Shown here in pieces: positions 45,001 through 53,358 of a stretch of DNA of 64,000 nucleotides. A program made the translations under genes and the position numbers. The notes beneath the pieces were generated by a model. It ran no database searches, was not told where the DNA came from, and saw only the letters and a list, made by a program, of their open reading frames with translations. The DNA is from Rhodococcus sp. 14-2470-1b (GTDB lineage: Bacteria > Actinomycetota > Actinomycetes > Mycobacteriales > Mycobacteriaceae). Position 1 is the first letter of the stretch, and the number at the start of each line of letters is the position of its first letter. The DNA is taken from positions 1 to 64,000 of the forward strand of contig NZ_NPFY01000011.1 of the NCBI RefSeq assembly GCF_002259415.1, in the 5' to 3' direction.

Positions 45001-45342
45001 CCTGGTGACGATGACCTCGTCGACGAAAGGAACACTCTGCTTGTAGTTGGTGTGATCGATCGTGGCCCTGAACGCAAAAGCAATGGCGCGCGCTGTTGGC
45101 GCCGTGCCATGCGAATGCGCGTCGAGAAACTCCAGACCCGCTGCAGCCGAGACTGCGTCGGTATCGGGGTGGCGGATGGCGTCGCCGATACGCGTCGCAT
45201 CTCCGACCAGCCCCTGCACGACCGATGACTCCCGCACCCGCACCTTGCTTCTCGCCACCGGAGTCCGGCCATGCACGGCCTCGCCGCGACGCCACCACGC
45301 TGGAGGGACTGCCCAGGGCCGTTCACCGATCGTCACGAACAC
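42082..45342 (-). CDS. DUF4132-domain protein (large, MolR-like)
   Basis: A 1086-residue soluble protein, one of the largest in the window. The C-terminal region carries the DUF4132 features: GRRWTYGQVRRHLVGHPVAW, then GRLVWSTDSGDQFAFSASRN and DDADDVFVIHPVTMG near 920-980. The preceding part is helical and repeat-like, resembling HEAT-type armadillo repeats (LAALRTLAKRGHRDALVAAA). No signal peptide or membrane segment is seen. The family's function is unknown. It stands alone on the minus strand between the propeller group and the serine hydrolase gene. The start at 45342 is not fixed by a clear ribosome site. Confidence 0.8.
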   Translation of the reverse strand: MFVTIGERPWAVPPAWWRRGEAVHGRTPVARSKVRVRESSVVQGLVGDATRIGDAIRHPDTDAVSAAAGLEFLDAHSHGTAPTARAIAFAFRATIDHTNYKQSVPFVDEVIVTRGAAFAAEVIVAAAGMRVDMRSERSSRGNVLTIWVTGRRDMDMLNFGIGDTHSRVRTAVAALPDEEYRRVVDVLATLRGASYARDLSISFLLPTESSWVEEDLAAASGLPRYHEQDHMPLLACVTSARDVERILDAHRTRDDAMWSLGMRMNLVHAICANLGPGVEPLVGELFDGNLSSQNKKRCAAILAEFDTDDGFLELVERLGRKYVEPAVLAAMEAAPFRAHRLLGATAGPKAARLKLDLERLHPDLSGDRDENEPSVPQAGPVPTLLTEPPWTGDRRQARMPVLDLEAPRDALTVTWLQDERDHFAEPEPDYPMYLGRRTWSDILRPVAEGSDAYQLYEISRGPEELLRPLLADAAIPRWIFRPEADLRRLLVRFGDDAVDYVFRVVVTRPTFSASVLLPVTGSSVASTMATWLGSKAMRPVALQWFDRHIDSAAPVVVVAASGRSSDARKAALAALRTLAKRGHRDALVAAATEFGSSAAAAVTAFVDSDPLFDLPTRTPTLPAWLDPALLPTVTLVDSKEPLPPEAVGNICTMFALSKLDEVYAGVAVVRTLVAPGSLESLAWDLFERWSSAGCPDAQRWCLDALGIVGDDETARRLAPFVRKWPLQSAHRRAAAGLDVLAAIGTDAALGHIWAISQGLRFPALRAKADARIRQIADELALTPADLADRLIPDLGLDADGTTMFDYGSRSFTLSLDHALKIAITDSNGKTRARMPRPGPDDADEAAEEFKRYTTLRRDLDAARGELIQRFERAMVTGRRWTYGQVRRHLVGHPVAWQIVGRLVWSTDSGDQFAFSASRNAVRRDGSDLSIDDADDVFVIHPVTMGVEIELWRLAFADAHLVQPFEQVDRDVFRDDVSSGLAVLDNTKVATSQLLALERLGWEREEPQDKGAQISISKRVDEDTVAVILAFPGFNVASPAMWAEQKIVQAFVTNPNIGMVDASELLRDVSTLAYEPITGDEPDLQGP

Positions 45343-45363
45343 ACCCTAGTGTGCCAACTATCT

Positions 45364-46509
45364 TTATATGACCTCTCGACCGCCTGCAGCATACGTCGCC
45401 CGGAGGTACTGCTCGGCACGATCCGAGCCGATGATACCCGGGCCCATTTTGTTCATCATGTACGAGAACGTCATTCGGGTATCCGGGTGCATGACGATGA
45501 GCGATCCGCCCCATCCTCCCCAGAAACAGATGCGCCCGTCCGGGATGTAGGGCACTGTGTCCAGTTGCGGGAGTCCGAAGCCGATACCGAATCTCAGGGG
45601 CACGCCGAGAGCGAGGTCGATTCCGTTGCTCTGCTCCTGGAAGATCAAATCGATCACGTCCGGCCCCAGCAGGCGCACGCCGTCCACTTCACCGCCCCGC
45701 GAGATCACCGACAGGATCCGGGCGACCGATCGAGCATTGCCATGGCCGTTGACCGCACCCATGTCCGCGCGTCTCCAGTCGGGCGTGTTCGCGGACGCAG
45801 CCTGAACGAGTGGGCCGAGGAATGTTCGACGCCTGATCCTCAGCGGATCGGAGTACGTGTCCGCGGCCGGTGGCGGCGGCGGTACGACGTCGGCGATGCG
45901 GTGCCAGTCCTTCTCGTCCGCCCCGATCTGGAAGTCCGCGCCCAGTGGCCCTGCAATCTCGTCGGCGACGAACGAGCGCAACGACTTTCCGGTGACGCGT
46001 CGTATCAGCTCCCCGATCAGATGTCCCTGATCGGCGGCGTGATAGCCGGATGTAGTCCTGGAATCCCACCACGGCTCCTGAGCCGCGAGCTTCGACGTCG
46101 CCAAGTCCCAGTCGTACATGTCCTCGGTGGAGAACGGCCTATCCCACCCGGAGACGCCGGAGGTATGCGACATCAGGTGCCGTACCTCGATCTGGTCCTT
46201 CCCCGCGGCGGCGAACTCCGGCCAGTACTGCGCAACAGGCGAATACGGGTCCAGCAATCCACGATGGATCAGCATCAGCGCCGCCAGACTGGTGACGGTC
46301 TTCGTCGTCGACCAGACGTTGGTGATCGTGTCCTCGGTCCACTCCGTCGTTCGGTCCACGTCGCGGTACCCGCCCCAGATATCGACGACGCGCCTGCCGT
46401 CGATGTCGACGACGACCGACGCACCGAGCTCGTCACCCGAATCGATGTTGGCGGCCAGAGCATCTCGCACACCGCTGAACTCTGCAAGGCACTGCCCGTG
46501 AACCGTCAT
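45364..46509 (-). CDS. Serine hydrolase, class C beta-lactamase/EstB-like esterase
   Basis: A 381-residue serine hydrolase of the beta-lactamase fold. VWSTTKTVTSLAALMLIHRG holds the Ser-x2-Lys pair (Ser67, Lys70). HLMSHTSGVSGWD and SGYHAADQGHLIGELI supply the Tyr motif near 165, and FWGGWGGSLIVMHP is the C-terminal KTG-equivalent region near 335. There is no signal peptide, so it acts in the cytoplasm as an esterase rather than a lactamase. In the cluster it may hydrolyse the ester made by the Baeyer-Villiger enzyme (inference). It overlaps the TetR gene by 4 bases. Confidence 0.87.
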   Translation of the reverse strand: MTVHGQCLAEFSGVRDALAANIDSGDELGASVVVDIDGRRVVDIWGGYRDVDRTTEWTEDTITNVWSTTKTVTSLAALMLIHRGLLDPYSPVAQYWPEFAAAGKDQIEVRHLMSHTSGVSGWDRPFSTEDMYDWDLATSKLAAQEPWWDSRTTSGYHAADQGHLIGELIRRVTGKSLRSFVADEIAGPLGADFQIGADEKDWHRIADVVPPPPPAADTYSDPLRIRRRTFLGPLVQAASANTPDWRRADMGAVNGHGNARSVARILSVISRGGEVDGVRLLGPDVIDLIFQEQSNGIDLALGVPLRFGIGFGLPQLDTVPYIPDGRICFWGGWGGSLIVMHPDTRMTFSYMMNKMGPGIIGSDRAEQYLRATYAAGGREVI

Positions 46510-47129
46510 GCGCGGGCACCCAGAAGGCGGCGAACAGCGAGTTCGACGTAGTTGTCCGCGACGTCCTCGATGCTCAGTTCACCGTCGTCGTGGAACCAGT
46601 TGCTGATTCCGTTCAGCATGTCCGTCAACGCGAACGAGGCGAGCCGCGCATCGGGCACCGTGAACTCACCTGTGCGCATCCCCGCTGCCACCACGTCGCG
46701 CACGCGACGCTGATACTGACGGCGATAGTCCTCGACGATGGCTCGGTGTTCCGTTGTCAACGACGCTAATTCGTGCAAACCGACGATGTACTCGACGCGT
46801 CGAGAATTGAGATGCACCAGATGTGCGCGCACCAGTGAGGACATTCGCTCGGTCGGTGTGCCCGGCGCGTCGAGCAGCGGAAGAGTCTCTTCCACCGGGA
46901 CCTGCGTGACCGTCAGGCAAACAGCGAACAGGATGTCTTCCTTGGACGGGAAGTGGTGATACAGGCTGGCGCCCTTGATGCCCACGGCGTCGGCGATATC
47001 GCGCATCCCGACGTTCGCGTACCCGTCGCGCGCGAAGATCTCGGCGGCTTTCGCCGCGATGTCTTCCTTGCGGCGCCTGGTGCGGATCTGGCGAGGGACC
47101 GCCACCTCCGATTCGTCGGGCGCGGTCAC
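46506..47129 (-). CDS. TetR-family transcriptional regulator (KstR2-like)
   Basis: A 207-residue TetR regulator with a helix-turn-helix at about 18-62: RRKEDIAAKAAEIFARDGYA, then MRDIADAVGIKGASLYHHFP and SKEDILFAV. The C-terminal ligand domain ends FHDDGELSIEDVADNYVELA, as in regulators of acyl-CoA-responsive catabolic genes. It lies inside the operon, overlapping the ligase and the hydrolase by 4 bases each, and is the probable regulator of the divergent monooxygenase and nitroreductase promoters. The GTG start is set by the overlap. Confidence 0.88.
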   Translation of the reverse strand: MTAPDESEVAVPRQIRTRRRKEDIAAKAAEIFARDGYANVGMRDIADAVGIKGASLYHHFPSKEDILFAVCLTVTQVPVEETLPLLDAPGTPTERMSSLVRAHLVHLNSRRVEYIVGLHELASLTTEHRAIVEDYRRQYQRRVRDVVAAGMRTGEFTVPDARLASFALTDMLNGISNWFHDDGELSIEDVADNYVELAVRRLLGARA

Positions 47130-48688
47130 CCGACCTCCGTCGCGACACTCATCTTCCGCAGTTCACGCTTGAGGATCTTGCCCTGCGCATCCACCGGGAG
47201 CTCCTCGATGACGTGCACGGCCTTCGGCGCCTTGTACGAAGCCAGCGACGTCCGGCAGTGCTCGATCAGCGCAACCGGATCCGGCGTCGACCCCTCCGCC
47301 GCGATGACGAACGCCGTGACGGCCTCGGACCAGTACGGATCCGGCATCCCGACGACGGCAGCGCGCAGCACGTCCGGGTGCGCGTGCAGGGCGCGCTCGA
47401 CTTCCTGGGACGACACGTTCATACCTCCGGATTTGATCATGTCCTTCATACGATCGTAGAAGAACAGATTTCCGTCGGCGTCGATGCGCACCATGTCACC
47501 GGTGTGCACCCAGCCGTCTGCGAAGACATCAGCCGTCTTGGCCTCGTCCTTGAAGTACCCGAGCATCACCGACGGTGTCCGGCACAGCAGTTCACCGATC
47601 TCCGCCTCGTTGCCCTCCGCGTCGACCACTTTGATCTCGAGGTGCGTGACCGGCTTGCCGATCCACGAAGCATCACCGCCCGGAATGTCGTCGAGAGTGG
47701 TGAACCAGCCGACCGAACCCAGCTGAGACAGCTCCGACTGACCCCAATACGTTCCCCAGATCGCCTCCGGCGCAGCCTGAGCCCACGCGGTGATGGTGTG
47801 CGGAGAGACCTGACCACCGTAGGTGAGACAGCGTCGTACCTGCCCGACGGCGGCAGGCCCGAAGCTCGCCTCCCGCGCCAGCGCCAGATAGAACGTCGGA
47901 GTCTGCGCGATGACGGAGATGTTCTCGTCGGCGATGATCTGCAGCGACCTCGTCGGATCGGCCGTCGCAGGCAGGACCAGCGTCGCCCCCATCAACGTCA
48001 ACGTCGTCATCGAACCCAAGCCGGCGATGGTGTGGAACGGCATGACGAACAGCCACGTGTCCTCCGGCCCCGTCCGCAGTCCCCAACTCCATGCCGGAGC
48101 CGTCGAGATCAGGAAGTTCCGGTGCGGAATCATCACGCCCTTGGGCGCTGCCTCGGTACCCGAGGTGTAGATGACCATCGCGACGTCGTTCTCGTCCATG
48201 TCGACGTCGGGTTCCGTGGTGGCCGTGTTCGCGGTGAGCTCGTCGTAGTGGGCCCCGAACCCGACGAGCGTCGCGGAATCCGGCTTCACCGACTCGATGA
48301 CGTCGAGGAACTCGGGATCGGCGACGATCACCGTCGGCTCCGCGTGCTCGAGTTGGTGCTTCACCTCCGGCCCCCGGTAGAGCACGTTGATGCCCGTGAA
48401 CGCGGCACCGACCTTGAGCGTGCCGTAGTACGCGACGACGACGTCGACGCTGTTGCGCGCCATCGACGCGACGCGGTCACCGTGCCCGACGCCCAGATCG
48501 AGAAGCAGGTTGGCGAATCGATTGGCGCGTGTGTCGAGGTCCGCGTAGGTGGTGACCACACGGGCACCTGCTGCGTCGTAACTGATGAACGCCGTCTTGT
48601 CGGGTTGGGTTCGCGCGTGGCGACGAAGTTGATCGCCGATGGTCGCGCGGCCGATAGCGGCTCTGTGCTGGGGGGCGGGTCCGGGCAC
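47126..48688 (-). CDS. Acyl-CoA synthetase/AMP-dependent ligase (FadD type)
   Basis: A 520-residue adenylate-forming enzyme. VIYTSGTEAAPKGVMIPHRN is the P-loop-like AMP motif near 172, YWGQSELSQLGSVGW lies near 295 and DGWVHTGDMVRIDADGNLFF near 395. The C-terminal GKILKRELRK carries the catalytic Lys near 510. It joins a carboxylic acid to CoA through an acyl-adenylate. In the cluster it would activate the acid released by the esterase (inference). It starts with GTG, 35 bases after the nitroreductase stop, and overlaps the TetR gene by 4 bases. Confidence 0.9.
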   Translation of the reverse strand: MPGPAPQHRAAIGRATIGDQLRRHARTQPDKTAFISYDAAGARVVTTYADLDTRANRFANLLLDLGVGHGDRVASMARNSVDVVVAYYGTLKVGAAFTGINVLYRGPEVKHQLEHAEPTVIVADPEFLDVIESVKPDSATLVGFGAHYDELTANTATTEPDVDMDENDVAMVIYTSGTEAAPKGVMIPHRNFLISTAPAWSWGLRTGPEDTWLFVMPFHTIAGLGSMTTLTLMGATLVLPATADPTRSLQIIADENISVIAQTPTFYLALAREASFGPAAVGQVRRCLTYGGQVSPHTITAWAQAAPEAIWGTYWGQSELSQLGSVGWFTTLDDIPGGDASWIGKPVTHLEIKVVDAEGNEAEIGELLCRTPSVMLGYFKDEAKTADVFADGWVHTGDMVRIDADGNLFFYDRMKDMIKSGGMNVSSQEVERALHAHPDVLRAAVVGMPDPYWSEAVTAFVIAAEGSTPDPVALIEHCRTSLASYKAPKAVHVIEELPVDAQGKILKRELRKMSVATEVG

Positions 48689-48723
48689 GGTGGGCTCCTG
48701 AGATCTTTAAGTGCGGGGAATCT

Positions 48724-49377
48724 CTACAGTGCGGGGGACAGATCGAACATCGGCTGCGAGAAGGTCTCCAGCGCAACGATTTCCTCGACCGGGCTGCGCG
48801 TCAGCTTCTTCGGGAAGTTCTTCTCCGGGTAGCCGACGGTGATGTGCGCGGCGGTGATGTACTCGTCGGGGATCTCCAGCATTGCGCGGACAGCCGGCTC
48901 TTCGTGACACAGCAGGGTGGTGACGGCCGTCGCGACGCCTTGATCGCGAAGCGCCAGGCACAGGTTCTGCACAGTGGGGTAGATCGACGCACCGCCGACG
49001 ACGGAGAGTCGGCCGAGCTCGTGATCGGTGGGATGAAGCCCGTCCATCGCGGCGCAGACAACCACGATCGCGGGAACCTCCGCAAGGTGACGGGCGAAAT
49101 AGTCCGCATCCTGCACAGTCTTCGGCAAGGCCCCCACCGCGACGGTGCCACCGGTGATGCCGGCGAAGTAGGCGTCCCACATGGGGAGATACAGATCCGC
49201 GAGTGCTTGCTTGCGCGCAGCGTCACGGACGACGATCCACCGGACCGGCTGACGATTGCCGCCCTGCGGACCGAAGCGGGCGACGTCGAACGCGCTCTTG
49301 AACACCTCGTCGGGTACCGGCTCGGTCGAGTAGCGCCGACACGTTCCGGTGGTGCGCATTGCCTCGGTGAGTTCCAT
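48724..49377 (-). CDS. Nitroreductase-family FMN oxidoreductase
   Basis: A 217-residue nitroreductase fold protein. MELTEAMRTTGTCRRYSTEP and SAFDVARFGPQGGNRQPVRW provide the FMN-binding N-terminus. SVVGGASIYPTVQNLCLALR lies near 125 and ITAAHITVGYPEKNF near 175. It uses NAD(P)H to reduce nitro groups, quinones or enones, and the substrate is unknown. The ATG at 49377 follows AAGGGAA. It is divergent from the Baeyer-Villiger monooxygenase gene over a 169-base gap and is first in a four-gene leftward operon. Confidence 0.88.
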   Translation of the reverse strand: MELTEAMRTTGTCRRYSTEPVPDEVFKSAFDVARFGPQGGNRQPVRWIVVRDAARKQALADLYLPMWDAYFAGITGGTVAVGALPKTVQDADYFARHLAEVPAIVVVCAAMDGLHPTDHELGRLSVVGGASIYPTVQNLCLALRDQGVATAVTTLLCHEEPAVRAMLEIPDEYITAAHITVGYPEKNFPKKLTRSPVEEIVALETFSQPMFDLSPAL

Positions 49378-49546
49378 GGGGAGTTCCCTTCGCCTGTCCA
49401 CTGTTAGGTAGTGGTGACAGCATTGTGTGGCGCAAGCCACATTGTCAAGGGTCAAAATCCCACATTGTTCACCTATTGCGTGAATTTGCCTAACTGTGGT
49501 TAGTTTGCGAGAGGCCCGTGCGACTCGTGCCACGAAGGAGGTTCCG
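49378..49546. promoter_or_regulatory. Divergent promoter and operator region with two inverted repeats
   Basis: TGTGGC-GCAA-GCCACA (49426-49441) and CTAAC-TGTG-GTTAG (49490-49503) are perfect dyads between the nitroreductase and monooxygenase genes. They are candidates for the TetR protein encoded at 46506-47129. The second overlaps a possible start region of the monooxygenase transcript. Confidence 0.5.
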
Positions 49547-51451
49547 GTGACCGTCACAGCCCCGACTGCACTGAGAAGAGATCGGCTGGTCCGAGCACTC
49601 GACGCGGCCAACATGCCCAGTCTCGTCGCCGTGCTCTACCAACTCACCGGCGACCGCACGTGGCTCGAAGACCCGTACCGCCCGACGCGCAGCCGCGGCA
49701 TGGACGACAACGACAGCGGTGGGTTCGCGCCCCATGTAGCCGACCTCATCCGGGCTGCCGCACTGGACGCGATCACCGACGGACGACCCCCAGCACTGCC
49801 GACGCCGACGGGAGACGAGTTGGTCGAGATGATCTCCGCCGCCGTCGGCGAATCCATCCCTCCCGAGTTCGCGGAGATGGTCGCCGAGGACATGGGGTTC
49901 ACCTCCGAACCCTCGCCCCAGGATTCTTCTGCGCCTGCGACGCAGTGCGACTTCTCGGTCATCGTCATCGGAGCCGGCGTGTCCGGCATGCTCGCCGCCA
50001 TCAAGCTGCAGGAAGCCGGTATCGAGCACATCGTCCTCGAGAAGAACTCCGACGTCGGCGGTGGATGGCTCGAGAACACCTACCCCGGCGCGGGCGTGGA
50101 CACACCGAGCCACCTCTACTCGTACTCGTTCGCACCGCGGTCCTGGACCACACACTTCGGCAAGCGCGACGAAGTGTGGCAGTACCTCAGTGATGTTGCG
50201 GCCGAAAATGATCTGCGGGAGCGGATCAGGTTCGACACCGAGGTCGACTCCGCCGTGTATCAGCCGGACACACAATCGTGGACCGTCACCACGATGGACG
50301 GCGACACCCTGACGGCCGACATCGTCATCACCGCCACCGGCCAGCTCAATCGTCCCAAGGTGCCGAACATTCCGGGACTGGACACGTTCGACGGACCCAT
50401 CTTCCACACCGCCGAGTGGCCCGAGGGCCTCGACCTGCAAGGCGAGCGGGTGGCCATCGTCGGCACCGGCGCCAGTGCGATGCAGGTACTACCCGCAATC
50501 GCCGAGACCGTGGGGCACGCGACGGTGTTCCAGCGATCACCGCAATGGGTGGCGTCGAGCGACGTCTACTTCGAACCCATCGACGACGACGTCAGCTACC
50601 TCATGGAAGCCGTTCCGCTGTACCGATTGTGGTACCGAGTGCGGCTTGCCTGGAACTTCAACGACCGCGTTCACCCGTCGCTGCAGGTCGATCCCGAGTG
50701 GGAGAACCCGAGCCGCTCCATCAACGCCATCAACGACGCGCACCGCCGCGTCTTCACGAGGTACGTCGAGAAGGAACTCGACGGTAGGCCGGACCTCATC
50801 GAGAAGTCTCTGCCCGACTACCCGCCCTTCGGCAAGAGGATGCTGCTCGACAACGGGTGGTACGCCGCGCTCAAACGCGACAACGTCACGTTGGTGACCG
50901 AAGGAGTCGCATCCATCGGACCGGACTCCGTCGTCGGATCGGGCGGACACGTCGCCGAGGTCGACGTCGTGATCCTCGCGACCGGATTCGAAACTCACAA
51001 GCTGTTGAGCCCCATCGACATTCGAGGACGATCCGGCGTATCGATCAAGGACTTCTGGGGACCCGAAGACGCCCACGCGCACCTCGGCATCACCGTCCCC
51101 GACTTCCCCAACCTGTTCCTCACCTGCGGACCGGGAACCGTGCTCGGTCACGGCGGAAGCTACATCACCATCGCCGAATGCCAAGTGCGTTACATCGTCG
51201 ACCTGCTACGCACCATGGCGGACAACAACATCGGTGCCGTCGAATGCAAACCAGAAGTGGAACAGGACTACGTCCGACGCCACGACGACGCCCATGCCCG
51301 CATGATCTGGACCCACCAGGGCATGGACAACTGGTACCGCAACGACGCCGGCCGAGTCGTCTCCACACTCCCCTGGCGCATCGTCGACTACTGGAACATG
51401 ACACGACACGCAGATCTCGACGACTTCGACGTCGAGAGCGCGAGGAGATAA
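49547..51451 (+). CDS. Baeyer-Villiger monooxygenase, HAPMO-like with N-terminal extension
   Basis: A 634-residue FAD/NADPH enzyme. An N-terminal helical domain of about 130 residues precedes the first Rossmann motif IGAGVSGMLAAIKLQEAG near 141. The BVMO fingerprint F-x-G-x3-H-x3-W appears as FDGPIFHTAEWPEG near 281, and the second Rossmann motif VAIVGTGASAMQVLPAIAE near 302. Length and extension resemble 4-hydroxyacetophenone monooxygenase. It would turn a ketone into an ester for the clustered esterase (inference). The GTG at 49547 follows AAGGAGG with ideal spacing, so the upstream start at 49496 is unlikely. Confidence 0.9.
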   Translation: MTVTAPTALRRDRLVRALDAANMPSLVAVLYQLTGDRTWLEDPYRPTRSRGMDDNDSGGFAPHVADLIRAAALDAITDGRPPALPTPTGDELVEMISAAVGESIPPEFAEMVAEDMGFTSEPSPQDSSAPATQCDFSVIVIGAGVSGMLAAIKLQEAGIEHIVLEKNSDVGGGWLENTYPGAGVDTPSHLYSYSFAPRSWTTHFGKRDEVWQYLSDVAAENDLRERIRFDTEVDSAVYQPDTQSWTVTTMDGDTLTADIVITATGQLNRPKVPNIPGLDTFDGPIFHTAEWPEGLDLQGERVAIVGTGASAMQVLPAIAETVGHATVFQRSPQWVASSDVYFEPIDDDVSYLMEAVPLYRLWYRVRLAWNFNDRVHPSLQVDPEWENPSRSINAINDAHRRVFTRYVEKELDGRPDLIEKSLPDYPPFGKRMLLDNGWYAALKRDNVTLVTEGVASIGPDSVVGSGGHVAEVDVVILATGFETHKLLSPIDIRGRSGVSIKDFWGPEDAHAHLGITVPDFPNLFLTCGPGTVLGHGGSYITIAECQVRYIVDLLRTMADNNIGAVECKPEVEQDYVRRHDDAHARMIWTHQGMDNWYRNDAGRVVSTLPWRIVDYWNMTRHADLDDFDVESARR

Positions 51452-51469
51452 GCGCACACCGGTCCTGGT

Positions 51470-51525
51470 GTAACAGTTGCGCACGCGTGAGCCGGGATCC
51501 CGCCTGACGGGTACGCAACTGTTAC
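51470..51525. repeat. 12-bp perfect inverted repeat with nested dyad after the monooxygenase gene
   Basis: GTAACAGTTGCG (51470-51481) and CGCAACTGTTAC (51514-51525) are perfect complements around a 32-base spacer that contains the palindrome CGGGATCCCG. It lies 18 bases after the monooxygenase stop and could form a large stem as a bidirectional terminator. No U-tract follows. From 51526 to 51849 I see no supported gene. Confidence 0.6.
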
Positions 51526-51849
51526 GGCAGTCCCGGGCCGTTCGTGGGGTAGACCGACAATCCTCATCTGTGGTACCAATTTCCCATGACTTCATTCGAC
51601 ACGTCGAAAGGCGCATGAGCGCCTTCACGTTCACCACCTTCGGTCCCAGCGAACCGGGGTGTAGATCATGAAACTCGCAGAAGCGAGCACGTTCCGCGGT
51701 CGGCGGACATCGGACCGACCTCTTGCGTGGCGAGAAGCGCCCGAATAGACACTGGCTCAGCATATTCGACGCATCACGGTGTAGCGCGCACACCACAGTA
51801 CGACTCGATCCACTCACCGGGCATGCGTCTCCGTCATGACGCATCGACT

Positions 51850-52218
51850 ATGACCCGCGTACAGCACAGAAGCAGGCGACCACGCACGAACAACGGGACC
51901 CTCGACCTGCTCGAGCAGTGGCGCCGACGCGTGGAACGCGTCGAGCGGCGCGTAGCTTTCGAGTGCCGTCCCACATCGAACTTCGATACCTACCCGGCCA
52001 TCGTCGCGGGACCGACCGGCTGTCCCGCATGTGACAGCCCGTTCACGGGCAACGGAACCCGAGACCGCCTCGAACGGATAATGCGGGGCAACAGCCGCAA
52101 AGCCCACCGCCTCAGGGCAGCAGTCACTCATCTCGACGAGAGGTACCGCGAGGCAACGATAGAAGTCGACGCACCTGCCGGGTTGCAATGGTGGGACCGA
52201 CGCTTGCCATGGGCATGA
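51850..52218 (+). CDS. Hypothetical protein with a CxxC pair
   Basis: A protein of about 122 residues, basic and helical. LLEQWRRRVERVERRVAFEC is followed by GPTGCPACDSPF with a C-x2-C pair near residue 74. Then come NSRKAHRLRAAVTHLDERYR and a final LQWWDRRLPW. This pattern of a C-terminal arginine-rich helix ending in tryptophans resembles uncharacterised actinobacterial proteins. It may bind a metal. Starts at 51826 or 51727 are open but less compact, and no strong ribosome site is seen. It is convergent with the lipoprotein gene at 52246. Confidence 0.6.
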   Translation: MTRVQHRSRRPRTNNGTLDLLEQWRRRVERVERRVAFECRPTSNFDTYPAIVAGPTGCPACDSPFTGNGTRDRLERIMRGNSRKAHRLRAAVTHLDERYREATIEVDAPAGLQWWDRRLPWA

Positions 52219-52245
52219 CGGCGCATCAACAGTTTTGGAGTAACT

Positions 52246-53265
52246 TCATTCGGTTCGCGTCAGGATCGACAACACATCGGCGGGGATTGCGCGGTAATAC
52301 CCGAACCCGGTTGCACGTTGACAACCATCGAGCTCGAACGACACGAACGAGCTGCCAGAGCCGTCTGGACGGCGCAATTCGGTCGACGCAATGCGGCTAC
52401 TTCGTCTGTCGCAGGCCGGCGCCAAGGGCGCGTTCGCCACGGATCTCACAGTCGACGCACTGTCCTCTCGGCTGAGCGTCATCGCCTGTCCGACCACCGA
52501 GATAGAGGGGTCGAGGGGCTGTTCGGTCGATGTGGGGACGGTGCACAACTGGAGTTTGTCCACATCGTCCATCGGCATCACCAGGGACGGCACCACAGTG
52601 CTGTCGGGGGACTGTTCGCGTTCCTCGGCGGCAGCTACGTCCTCAGGTGTTGTGTTCTCGAATTCCCATCCATAAGCACCGGCAGCGCACGTGGTGTCGT
52701 ATCGGTCGGTGTAACCGGTCGGGTGAGAGACGCGAGAGACTTCGGTGAGGTCGGCGAGGGCCTCGATCGGTGCGTTCTGAAGTCCGCACGGGCTCGCCGG
52801 CCATGCCGGTCGAAACGCCTTGCCGACGTCGTCGACGAACCACAGACCAACCGGAGGACTCATTGCATACGCACACGACGCCATCACGCCGTCGGGAAAG
52901 CGCTCCGATTTCGCAGAGAACGCAGCATCCACGGCGTCGATGTCACCTTCGAGCCGCACCGAATCCACCGTCATGAACCCAGCGTCGTCGGTGCCACGCT
53001 CGCAGCGAACCACCGCAACAGGCACAAACGCAGCCGGCGGGTATCCCGGAGGCGACGCATCGGACGTCAACGCCGGATCCCACGGTCCCAGGCCGGTCAG
53101 GTCTGTGTAGATGTTCTCCGCCAGACAGTCCGGGGACGAGTCCACCGTTGCGGTCGGTGGTCGGTACGAGACGCTGTCGACGAACGGATTCAGACCAGAT
53201 GAGCACGATGAAGACACCACCGCCAGAACAGCTGCAAGGCACAGGAGAGACCTCACGCTGCTCAT
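52246..53265 (-). CDS. Hypothetical lipoprotein
   Basis: A 339-residue lipoprotein with the N-terminus MSSVRSLLCLAAVLAVVSSS and the lipobox VSSSC (Cys21). The mature part is Pro-, Asp- and Ser-rich with about 8 cysteines, a pattern of disulfide-bonded surface proteins. Recognisable pieces include RCERGTDDAGFMTVDSV and ERFPDGVMASCAYAMSPPVG. No family is recognised. It is distinct in sequence from the exported paralogs at 38271 and 40638. It lies 93 bases from the next small secreted-protein gene. Confidence 0.75.
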   Translation of the reverse strand: MSSVRSLLCLAAVLAVVSSSCSSGLNPFVDSVSYRPPTATVDSSPDCLAENIYTDLTGLGPWDPALTSDASPPGYPPAAFVPVAVVRCERGTDDAGFMTVDSVRLEGDIDAVDAAFSAKSERFPDGVMASCAYAMSPPVGLWFVDDVGKAFRPAWPASPCGLQNAPIEALADLTEVSRVSHPTGYTDRYDTTCAAGAYGWEFENTTPEDVAAAEEREQSPDSTVVPSLVMPMDDVDKLQLCTVPTSTEQPLDPSISVVGQAMTLSREDSASTVRSVANAPLAPACDRRSSRIASTELRRPDGSGSSFVSFELDGCQRATGFGYYRAIPADVLSILTRTE

Positions 53266-53358
53266 GATCGAAGGGTAGTCGCAGACTTTCGTCTTGCCAG
53301 TCGTATGAGGGCGCTACAGGAGCACAACCGAAGGGAAAGGCAGGACGAATACGGGTGC

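Noticed and set aside
47213-48832. Long plus-strand open frame (539 codons)
   Set aside because: Antisense to the acyl-CoA ligase. The composition is that of a GC-rich shadow frame.
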